This document shows positions 53,844-60,101 of a DNA stretch of 64,000 nt, in pieces. A program made the translations under genes and the position numbers. The DNA lies in assembly GCA_016709145.1 (NCBI GenBank), contig JADJEK010000005.1, positions 248,001-312,000 of the forward strand, written 5' to 3'. The first letter of the stretch is position 1, and every line of letters starts with the position of its first letter. The notes below the pieces were generated by a model. The model saw only the letters and a program-made list of their open reading frames with translations. It made no database searches and was not told where the DNA came from. This DNA is from Planctomycetota bacterium. Lineage in GTDB: Bacteria > Planctomycetota > B15-G4 > JADJEK01.

Positions 53844-53863
53844 GGTTCGATAGTTCTGGAACC
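53844..53863 (+). promoter_or_regulatory. Candidate ArsR operator abutting the arsRC start codon
   Basis: GGTTCGATAGTTCTGGAACC is an imperfect inverted repeat (GGTTC...GAACC) ending at the base before the ATG at 53864. Its TTCGAT...GAA core recalls operators of ArsR-family repressors. No Shine-Dalgarno is seen between it and the ATG, so binding may also cover the translation start, or the mRNA may be leaderless. Confidence 0.5.
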
Positions 53864-54739
53864 ATGGAAACCGAGACTGCGGTCCGCGCCTTCTCCGCCC
53901 TCGCCCAGGACTCGCGCTTGGCCGTGTTCCGAGCGCTGGTTCGCGCCGGCCCTACGGGAACCCCGGCCGGCGCGCTGGCCGAGAGCCTGCGCATTCCGGC
54001 TTCGACGCTGTCGTTCCATCTCCAGCACCTCTGCGCGGCCGGCCTCGCGACGAGCGTGCGCTCCGGCCGATCGCTGCTCTACTCGCTGCGCGAGCAGACC
54101 CTCCGCGAGCTCATCTGGTTCCTCGGCGAAGACTGCTGCCAAGGACGCGCCGATCTGTGCGAGCTGCCGACCGCGCGCATCGACGCTCGACGGCTGGAAG
54201 CCGTAACGGCCAGCGATCGGCCACGCGTCCTGTTCGTCTGCTCGCGCAATTCCGCGCGCAGTCAGATCGCCGAAGCGATCCTGCGCCGCGATGCCGGCGA
54301 TCACTTCGAGGTGTGCAGCGCCGGTCTCTCGCCGCGCGAAATCGACCCCATGACTCGGAAGGTCATCGAAGAACGCGGCCTCCCGACCGGCGGATTGACG
54401 TCGAAGGACCTCGGGCAGTTCTTGGGCAAGTCTCCGATCCACGTCGCCATCGTCGTCTGCGAAGCCGCGAACGACCACTGCCCGAAGATCGTGCCGTTCG
54501 CGGCACGTCTGCTGTTCTGGCCGTTCGTCGATCCGGTCACTGCGGACGGCGCACCGCGCCGGCGACTGCAGCGCTTCCGGGAAGTTCGCGACGCGATCGA
54601 GGAGCGCATCGCTCGATGGCTCGCCACGCGCCCGTGGGAGCAACTTCGTGACGTGGAGCGGCGCGCATCGCTCACCGCTGGAACAGCCGTCCGACCGAAG
54701 GCGCGCACGCCCAAACTCGACAGCGGAGCAAGACGATGA
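53864..54739 (+). CDS. ArsR-type repressor fused to thioredoxin-coupled arsenate reductase
   Basis: The product has 291 residues in two domains. Residues 1-~100 are an ArsR winged helix (DSRLAVFRALVRAGPTGTPAGALAESLRIPASTLSFHLQHL). It has a Cys91-Cys92-x5-Cys98 cluster at its C-terminal edge, the spacing of the arsenite site in Acidithiobacillus ferrooxidans ArsR. Residues ~120-270 are a low-molecular-weight-phosphatase-fold arsenate reductase. The P-loop is C126-SRNSAR, with the redox pair Cys199 and Cys206 (VVCEAANDHCP) spaced as Cys82/Cys89 of Bacillus ArsC, so it should be catalytically complete. The stop overlaps the start of the GAPDH gene (ATGA). It would sense arsenite made by its own reductase half, an attractive but unproven idea. 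Confidence 0.9.
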   Translation: METETAVRAFSALAQDSRLAVFRALVRAGPTGTPAGALAESLRIPASTLSFHLQHLCAAGLATSVRSGRSLLYSLREQTLRELIWFLGEDCCQGRADLCELPTARIDARRLEAVTASDRPRVLFVCSRNSARSQIAEAILRRDAGDHFEVCSAGLSPREIDPMTRKVIEERGLPTGGLTSKDLGQFLGKSPIHVAIVVCEAANDHCPKIVPFAARLLFWPFVDPVTADGAPRRRLQRFREVRDAIEERIARWLATRPWEQLRDVERRASLTAGTAVRPKARTPKLDSGARR

Positions 54740-55746
54740 TCAAGGTCGGGATCAACGGGTTCGGTCGGATGGGTCGACTTGCGCTCCGCGCGGGGTGGGG
54801 TCGCGACGACCTGGAGTTCGTCGCGATCAACGAGCCGAACGCGCCCGGGGAGACGATGGCGCTGCTGCTCGAGTTCGACAGCGTGCAGGGCCGCTTCGGT
54901 CAGCCATGCACGGGAAGCGGCGATGCGCTGCACGTCGGTGACTTCGCGATGCGATTCACGCAGCACGAGCAGCCCCGCGACATCCCGTGGCGTGAGCTCG
55001 GTGTCGACCTCGTCCTCGAATGCAGCGGACGATTCCGTACTCCGGCGACGATCAAGCCCCACTTCGAGCGAGGCGCGCGAAGGGTCGTCGTGTCCGCGCC
55101 GGTGAAGGACGGGCCGCCGAACATCGTCGTCGGCGTGAACCACGCGCAGTACGACCTCGCGAAGGAACCCGTGGTCACCGCGGCGTCGTGCACGACGAAC
55201 TGCCTCGCACCGGTCGTGCGCGTGCTGCACGACGGCATCGGCATCGAGCGCGGACTCATCACGACGATCCACGATCCCACGAATACGCAATCCGTGCACG
55301 ACGCCCCGCACAAGGACCCCCGACGCGCGCGCGCGTCGCAACTCAACTTGATTCCGACGTCGACGAATTCGGCGACGGCAGTCGGCCTGATCGTCCCGGA
55401 ACTGAATGGCAAGCTCGACAGCATCGCGGTCCGCGCGCCCGTGCTGAACGCGTCGATCACGGATTGCGTGTTCCAGATGGCGCGAGACACCACGGTCGAC
55501 GAAGTGAACGCGCTCCTCGAGCGCGCGGCCTCCGCGGGACCGCTCGTCGGCATCCTCGGCTTCGAGACGAGACCGCTCGTGAGCAGTGACTACGCGCGTG
55601 ATCCACGCAGCGCGATCGTCGATGCGCCGTCGACTCGCGTCACCGATCGTCGCCTCGTGAAAGTGCTCGCTTGGTACGACAACGAGTGGGGCTACGCGAA
55701 CCGCATGGTCGAGCTGGCCGCGATGGTCGCGCGAGCGCTGCGGTGA
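54736..55746 (+). CDS. Arsenic-operon glyceraldehyde-3-phosphate dehydrogenase
   Basis: The product is a 336-residue type I GAPDH. The NAD-binding start is KVGINGFGRMGRLALRA; the catalytic Cys152 lies in ASCTTNCLAP; the phosphate/substrate loops (TTIHDPTNTQSVHD, VRAPVLNASITDCVF) and the final WYDNEWGYANRMVELA are typical. Placed between an ArsR-ArsC protein and ArsJ, it is the arsenate-resistance paralogue rather than the glycolytic enzyme. It joins arsenate to glyceraldehyde 3-phosphate to make 1-arseno-3-phosphoglycerate, which ArsJ exports. It overlaps the upstream gene by 4 bases and ends 3 bases before arsJ, a tight operon. Confidence 0.92.
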   Translation: MIKVGINGFGRMGRLALRAGWGRDDLEFVAINEPNAPGETMALLLEFDSVQGRFGQPCTGSGDALHVGDFAMRFTQHEQPRDIPWRELGVDLVLECSGRFRTPATIKPHFERGARRVVVSAPVKDGPPNIVVGVNHAQYDLAKEPVVTAASCTTNCLAPVVRVLHDGIGIERGLITTIHDPTNTQSVHDAPHKDPRRARASQLNLIPTSTNSATAVGLIVPELNGKLDSIAVRAPVLNASITDCVFQMARDTTVDEVNALLERAASAGPLVGILGFETRPLVSSDYARDPRSAIVDAPSTRVTDRRLVKVLAWYDNEWGYANRMVELAAMVARALR

Positions 55747-55749
55747 GCG

Positions 55750-56985
55750 ATGCGTAACGTCCGCGACTACGCGGTCATCACCGGCTCGTACTGGGCGTTC
55801 ACCGTCACCGACGGCGCGTTGCGGATGCTCGTTCTGCTGCACCTGCACGAGATCGGGTACAGCCCGATCGAGATCGTGTCGTTGTTCCTGTTCTACGAGT
55901 TCTTCGGCATCGTCACGAACTTGCTCGGCGGTCTGCTCGCGGCGCGCTTTGGCTTGAAGTCGACGCTGTTCTCGGGGCTGTTCCTGCAGATCCTCGCGTG
56001 CTCGATGTTGGCGGCGGCCCGACACGACCTCACGGTCGCGCTGCTCATGGTCGCGCAGGCGTTGTCGGGGACCGCGAAGGACCTCACGAAGATGAGCGCG
56101 AAGAGCTACATCAAGCTCGTCGTCCCCGAGGACGATCGGCGCGGTCTCATGAAATGGGTCAGCGTGCTGACCGGTTCGAAGAACGCGTTGAAGGGCGCCG
56201 GGTTCTTCGCCGGCGGCGCCATGCTCTCGGCGTTCGGTTTCGGCGGCGCTTGCGTCGCCATGGCGGTCGGACTCGGAGTCGCTCTCGCGCTGACTTCGGC
56301 ACTCCTGCCGCGAGCGGCGGGCAAGTCGAAGTCGAAGGCCGCGTGGAAACATCTGTTCGCGAAGGACGCCCGGATCAACTGGCTTTCCGCCGCGCGCCTG
56401 TTCGTATTCGGCTCCCGCGACGTGTGGTTCGTGCTCGCGCTGCCCGTGTTCCTGGCGAGCGGTCTCGAGTGGTCGTCCTACGAAGTCGGAGCCTTCCTCG
56501 CGCTGTGGGTCATCGGCTACGGCGCGGTTCAAGCGACGTCGCCGGCTTGGCTCTCCAGGAAGGTCCGTGAGCCGCCCACCGCTCGCGACCTCGGCACCTG
56601 GACCGCGCTGCTCGTCGTTCCGTTGGTCGCGATCTTGTTCGCGCTGCGCCTCGACGTCTCGACGTCATGGTCGATCGTCGTCGGTCTCTGCATCTTCGGA
56701 GTCGTGTTCGCCGCGAACAGCGCTACGCACAGCTACTTGGTCGTCGCGTACTCCGATCGCGACAAGGTCGCTCTGAACGTCGGCTTCTACTACATGGCGA
56801 ATGCGACGGGTCGCTTGCTCGGCACCGTGTTGTCCGGAGTCGTATTCCAAGCCGCCGGATCCGGACTCGATGGCTTGAAGGCGTGCATCGCCGTCTCGAT
56901 CGGTTTCGTCGTCGCGTCGACGGTGTGTTGCGTCCCGCTTCGGCTCGCCGAACGCCACAGCATGCAAACGACCGCCGGTTCGTGA
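55750..56985 (+). CDS. arsJ: ArsJ organoarsenical exporter (major facilitator superfamily)
   Basis: The transporter has 411 residues and about twelve membrane helices. The ArsJ opening is clear (RNVRDYAVITGSYWAFTVTDGALRMLVLLHLHEIGYSPIEI). The characteristic cytosolic segment is also present (SGTAKDLTKMSAKSYIKLVVPEDDRRGLMKWVSVLTGSKNALKG). It sits in the inner membrane and extrudes 1-arseno-3-phosphoglycerate, which then breaks down to arsenate outside. Its gene follows the GAPDH stop by 3 bases, the usual gapdh-arsJ pairing. No arsenite pump (ArsB or Acr3) is in the window. Its stop codon lies inside the second copy of a structured repeat. Confidence 0.93.
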   Translation: MRNVRDYAVITGSYWAFTVTDGALRMLVLLHLHEIGYSPIEIVSLFLFYEFFGIVTNLLGGLLAARFGLKSTLFSGLFLQILACSMLAAARHDLTVALLMVAQALSGTAKDLTKMSAKSYIKLVVPEDDRRGLMKWVSVLTGSKNALKGAGFFAGGAMLSAFGFGGACVAMAVGLGVALALTSALLPRAAGKSKSKAAWKHLFAKDARINWLSAARLFVFGSRDVWFVLALPVFLASGLEWSSYEVGAFLALWVIGYGAVQATSPAWLSRKVREPPTARDLGTWTALLVVPLVAILFALRLDVSTSWSIVVGLCIFGVVFAANSATHSYLVVAYSDRDKVALNVGFYYMANATGRLLGTVLSGVVFQAAGSGLDGLKACIAVSIGFVVASTVCCVPLRLAERHSMQTTAGS

Positions 56986-57130
56986 GAGAACGTGAATCAA
57001 TCCGATTGATTCGCGTTCTCGGCCTCACCAGGTGTTGCTCGGCGACGGCAGTCGCCGCCCTATTCACCAGGCACAGATGATTCGCGTTGGACTCACGCGG
57101 TTCATCTGTGAGTACGGCGGCTGCCGCCGC
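56984..57130. repeat. Structured dispersed repeat, copy 2
   Basis: This is the better-formed copy of the element at 40005-40143. The 5' hairpin (56986-57020) is a 16-bp stem with one wobble and a CCG loop. The 44-bp core identical to copy 1 is at 57014-57057. A variable arm here folds into its own hairpin (CAGATGA...TCATCTG, 57073-57107). The conserved 19-bp palindromic tail is at 57112-57130. It starts at the arsJ stop codon. The pattern of conserved core and tail with different but foldable arms suggests selection on structure or a mobile hairpin element. Confidence 0.7.
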
Positions 57131-57150
57131 CTCGGACACCTTGTGGGTTC

Positions 57151-57193
57151 GGCCGTGAAGAAATTGGGGGCGGCCCCCAATTTCTTCACGGCC
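57151..57193. repeat. Perfect 21-bp inverted repeat
   Basis: Two 21-bp arms that are exact complements flank one central base, 20 bp after the tail of repeat copy 2. The arms run GGCCGTGAAGAAATTGGGGG plus C and its complement. Nothing similar follows copy 1. It lies between convergent arsJ and the small secreted-protein gene. It could serve as a bidirectional transcription barrier or be an inserted palindromic element. Confidence 0.75.
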
Positions 57194-57265
57194 TCTGAGT
57201 GGCTGTCGCCTCGAGCTCGCCGGAGTCGAACCGTCGGATTCGGGTTCGTGCGCCGAGCGCGAAGG

Positions 57266-57787
57266 TCAGGAGCGGCGGGCGACCACGCGCTCGAGCGTGG
57301 TAAAGCCGTTGAACTCTTCGCGGAGCTCGAGCAGGAGCGACGTCGCGGCAGGCATGAGTGTGTGCACGATCTCGTGATCAGAGAAATCGAGGAGCGCGCG
57401 CTTCACGACCAAGGACCCGACGACCGCCCCACGATGGACGAAGGCGAGCATGCACTCCATCTCGCCGAGTCCGAGGCCTGCGTTCGGGAGACGCGACGCT
57501 TCGCGCAAGCCCAGCCGCTCCGCTTGGCGGCGCGGGTGCGCGTACGGGGACACCACGAAGAACGAATCCCAGGATTCCGCCCCGCATCCGCCGAAGCTCA
57601 GCGTGGAACCCGCGCGGGTCTCGCGGACCTGTGCGGCGGCTGTTGCGATGGCGCGCTCGAGGCACTCGACCGTGGTCGCGGTCAGTGCGGGCGGCCCATC
57701 CTTGCGAACTGCGGATCGAGACGCCAACGCGGCCGCGACGAGCGCGATGGCGAACGATCCTGCGAACAGCTTGGTCGACGTACGCAT
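57266..57787 (-). CDS. Small exported protein of unknown function
   Basis: The product has 173 residues. A signal or membrane anchor lies at the N-terminus (STKLFAGSFAIALVAAALAS). The rest contains a helical stretch (ATTVECLERAIATAAAQVRE), a Cys-containing FGGCGAESWDSFFVVSPYAHP, and a strand-helix end (CMLAFVHRGAVVGSLVVKRALLDFSD). I do not recognise the family. It is convergent with arsJ and divergent from the LysR remnant and sigma factor gene. Codon bias is normal for the window, so the frame is likely real. Confidence 0.6.
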   Translation of the reverse strand: MRTSTKLFAGSFAIALVAAALASRSAVRKDGPPALTATTVECLERAIATAAAQVRETRAGSTLSFGGCGAESWDSFFVVSPYAHPRRQAERLGLREASRLPNAGLGLGEMECMLAFVHRGAVVGSLVVKRALLDFSDHEIVHTLMPAATSLLLELREEFNGFTTLERVVARRS

Positions 57788-57849
57788 GGATCGGAGTCGG
57801 ATCTCGGTGGCCGCGAGGATGCAGCACGGTCGACGGGTGACGGTCGCTT

Positions 57850-57981
57850 GTCAACGTTCATCCCGCGGTGCGGATGGCCGATCTGCGCGACGAACCGTTC
57901 GTGCTGTTTCCGCGCGAGACGGCGCCCGAGTTCCACGACCAGGTCCGGGGCACGTTCGCGCGTGCGGGCTACAACGAGTGA
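57850..57981 (+). pseudogene. Remnant of a LysR-family regulator (C-terminal end of effector domain)
   Basis: The frame encodes about 40 residues reading VRMADLRDEPFVLFPRE followed by TAPEFHDQVRGTFARAGYNE and a stop. This closely matches the end of a LysR effector-binding domain (ADLRDEPFVLFPRE...DQ...AGF). No helix-turn-helix or first effector subdomain precedes it; the upstream 60 bp do not extend the match. It is probably a decayed gene or the residue of a deletion. Its stop codon overlaps the GTG start of the sigma factor. Confidence 0.55.
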
Positions 57982-59228
57982 CCTCGATTCCGCCGGACGC
58001 CGGAGCAATCCGCGAGCGACTCGACGTGCTGTGGCGCGTCGAGTCGCGCCGCGTCCTCGCCACGCTGGTCCGGCTGCTCGGGGACTTCCACCTCGCCGAG
58101 GATGGACTCGCGGCGGCGTTCATCGCGGCGCTCGAGCAATGGCCCCGCGACGGAGTACCGGCGCATCCGCGCGCCTGGCTCATCGCGACGGGACGGCACA
58201 AGTCCGTGGAAGCGCTGCGGCGCCGCGCACGATTCGACCGTTCGCTCGAGGAACTCGTCGCGCGACTCGACACCGCACGTGACGTGCGCGACTCGGACGA
58301 GTGGGACGACGATCGTTTGCGGCTCGTGTTCGCGTGCTGTCACCCGTTGGTGCCCGTCGAAGCGCAGATCGCGCTGACGCTGTGCGAAGTCGGCGGGCTC
58401 ACGACCGAAGAAGTCGCGCGCGCGTTGCTGGTCGGCGCGCCGACGGTCGCGCAGCGCATCGTCCGCGCCAAAGCGCGACTCCGCGAAGCCCGCGTCGAAT
58501 ACCGCGTACCCTCCCGCGCCGAGCTGCCCGCGCGACTCGGCATCGTCCTCCACGTCCTCTACCTCATCTTCAACGAGGGTTACCTCGCGACGTCCGGCGC
58601 CGACCTCGTCCGCGTCGACCTCTCGAACGAAGCCATCCGCCTTGCCCGCCTCGTCCAGGAGTCATGCCCCGAACCCGAGGCGCAAGACCTCCTCGCGCTG
58701 ATGCTCCTCCACGACGCGAGGCGCGCCGCGCGAACCAACGCCGCCGGCGACCTCGTCCTCATCGAGGACCAAGACCGCACGAAATGGAACCGAGCCCAAA
58801 TCCTCGAAGGCGGCCGCCTCATCGAGCAAGCCATTGCGTCCCGCCGCTTCGGCGCATTCACGCTGCAGGCGGCGATCGCCGCAGTCCACGCGGAAGCACG
58901 CGACGCGCAGTCGACCGACTGGGAGGAGATCGTCGCCCTGTACGACCTCCTACTCGTCGCCGCGCCGACGCCGATCACCGAGCTCAACCGCGCGATGGCC
59001 GTCGCCGAACGGGATGGAGCGGCGAGTGGATTGGCGCTGGTCGACGGACTGCTCGCGAGGGGTGAACTCGCGACGTACCACCTGGCGCACGCGGCGCGCG
59101 CGGACTTGTGTCGGCGGTTGGGACGGACGGCGGAAGCGCGCGACTCGTATCGGCGGGCGTTGGAGTTCGTCCACCAGGAGAGTGAACGGCGGTTTCTTGG
59201 GAGGAGGATTGGGGAGCTGGGCGGGTGA
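57978..59228 (+). CDS. ECF42-like sigma factor with C-terminal TPR-like extension
   Basis: The factor has 416 residues, far longer than a plain ECF sigma. Region 2: LWRVESRRVLATLVRLLGDFHLAEDGLAAAFIAALEQWPRDGVPAHPRAWLIATGRHKSVE. Region 4: PVEAQIALTLCEVGGLTTEEVARALLVGAPTVAQRIVRAKARLR. The long C-terminal domain (residues ~180-416: LYLIFNEGYLATSGADL, DLLALMLLHDARRAART, SDWEEIVALYDLLL-like, AEARDSYRRALEFV) is the diagnostic extension of the ECF42 group. Such factors normally sit next to DGPF/YCII-domain genes, but none is here. The GTG at 57978 overlaps the LysR remnant's stop and gives the family's usual start. Confidence 0.87.
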   Translation: MTSIPPDAGAIRERLDVLWRVESRRVLATLVRLLGDFHLAEDGLAAAFIAALEQWPRDGVPAHPRAWLIATGRHKSVEALRRRARFDRSLEELVARLDTARDVRDSDEWDDDRLRLVFACCHPLVPVEAQIALTLCEVGGLTTEEVARALLVGAPTVAQRIVRAKARLREARVEYRVPSRAELPARLGIVLHVLYLIFNEGYLATSGADLVRVDLSNEAIRLARLVQESCPEPEAQDLLALMLLHDARRAARTNAAGDLVLIEDQDRTKWNRAQILEGGRLIEQAIASRRFGAFTLQAAIAAVHAEARDAQSTDWEEIVALYDLLLVAAPTPITELNRAMAVAERDGAASGLALVDGLLARGELATYHLAHAARADLCRRLGRTAEARDSYRRALEFVHQESERRFLGRRIGELGG

Positions 59229-59440
59229 GGGTGGCGGGGACGAGGTGATCCGAGATGGCGAGGCGGACGTCTTTTCGTTGGGAGGGACAGGGGTCGATCC
59301 GGCTGTCCGTATTGGCATGGTTCGCGACTGCCAAGCGTTCCACATGTCGGCTCGCCAAAGTTGGTTATGGGTGACACCGGATCGCGTAGTGGACAACGAG
59401 TTCGCACGACACTTCGACTCGAGGACGGTCCGATGGGCTG

Positions 59441-59478
59441 TGGCCATGTTGGCCATGTCTAAACACGTGTGCTATCGT
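59441..59478 (+). promoter_or_regulatory. Candidate promoter/operator of the parDE operon
   Basis: Two perfect tandem 9-mers (TGGCCATGT at 59441-59449 and 59450-59458) are followed by the palindrome ACACGTGT (59463-59470). TTGGCC (from 59449) and GCTATC (59471-59476) could be -35 and -10 elements with a 16-bp spacer. Direct repeats and a palindrome over the promoter fit autorepression by a ribbon-helix-helix antitoxin. The ATG at 59486 lies close to the expected transcript start and has no Shine-Dalgarno. Confidence 0.5.
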
Positions 59479-59485
59479 CCGCCCC

Positions 59486-59743
59486 ATGAACGTCAGGCTC
59501 ACCCCGCAACAGGAAGAGTTCGTGCATCGGCAGGTCGCGGACGGCCGCTACCTATCCGCGAGTGAAGTCATCCGCGAGGGCCTTCGGCTGCTCGCGGACG
59601 AGGAAAAGTGGAAGGCTGAGGTCCGTCAGAAGGTCGCAACGGGCCTCGAACAATTCCGAGCCGGCCAACTCGTCGACGGGGAAGATGCGGTGAAGAACGT
59701 CCTGAAGGACCTGAAGAAGCGAAGGCCGCCGCCTGACGAATGA
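59486..59743 (+). CDS. parD: ParD-family antitoxin
   Basis: The product has 85 residues. The N-terminal ribbon-helix-helix DNA-binding unit is VRLTPQQEEFVHRQVADGRYLSASEVIREGLRLLADEE, the standard ParD/CopG pattern. The charged C-terminal tail (AGLEQFRAG-like segment, then NVLKDLKKRRPPPDE) would wrap around the toxin. It should neutralise ParE and repress its own promoter. Its last 11 bases overlap the toxin frame, as expected for a coupled pair. Confidence 0.88.
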   Translation: MNVRLTPQQEEFVHRQVADGRYLSASEVIREGLRLLADEEKWKAEVRQKVATGLEQFRAGQLVDGEDAVKNVLKDLKKRRPPPDE

Positions 59744-60077
59744 GCGCCGATTCGTCCTCACGCTCCAGGCGGCCCAGGACCTCGCGGCGATCGCCGCGCA
59801 TGTCGAGCGCGAGGGCTCGTCCGAAGCGGCCGAGTCCGTCGTGCTCGAACTGGTTCGCGCGTTTCAGTTGCTCGCCGAACGACCTGGCATCGGGCACGTA
59901 CGCGATGAGCTCTCGACCGAGTCGACGGTTCGATTCTGGGTCGTGTTTTCGTACCTGATTGCGTTCATCCCAACCGAGACGCCAGTGCCGATTCTCGCCA
60001 TCGCGCACGGATCACGGGATCCGGACGCGATCGCCCAGGAACTTCGCGACGCGCTCCGCAGCCAGTTCGACGCCTGA
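59733..60077 (+). CDS. parE: ParE/RelE-family toxin, with no ATG, GTG or TTG start available
   Basis: The product has 114 residues with the ParE fold pattern: RFVLTLQAAQDLAAIAAHVEREG, LVRAFQLLAERPGIGHVRDEL, VRFWVVFSYLIAFIPTETPVPILAIAHGSRDPD. The full domain begins TNERRFVLT, which is before any standard start codon in frame. Upstream stop is at 59712-59714, and the only plausible initiator between is CTG at 59733, with GAAGG about 7 bases upstream. A GTG at 59841 would delete the first third. Either translation starts at CTG, which would keep toxin low, or the start codon has mutated. ParE toxins poison DNA gyrase in characterised cases. Confidence 0.8.
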   Translation: MTNERRFVLTLQAAQDLAAIAAHVEREGSSEAAESVVLELVRAFQLLAERPGIGHVRDELSTESTVRFWVVFSYLIAFIPTETPVPILAIAHGSRDPDAIAQELRDALRSQFDA

Positions 60078-60101
60078 ACTCGACAGTCGCGCGCTTCGAG
60101 A

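Noticed and set aside
40005..57130. Integron with attC sites, from the two structured repeats after stop codons
   Set aside because: The copies are 17 kb apart with many genes on both strands between them; no integrase and no GTTRRRY core were seen.
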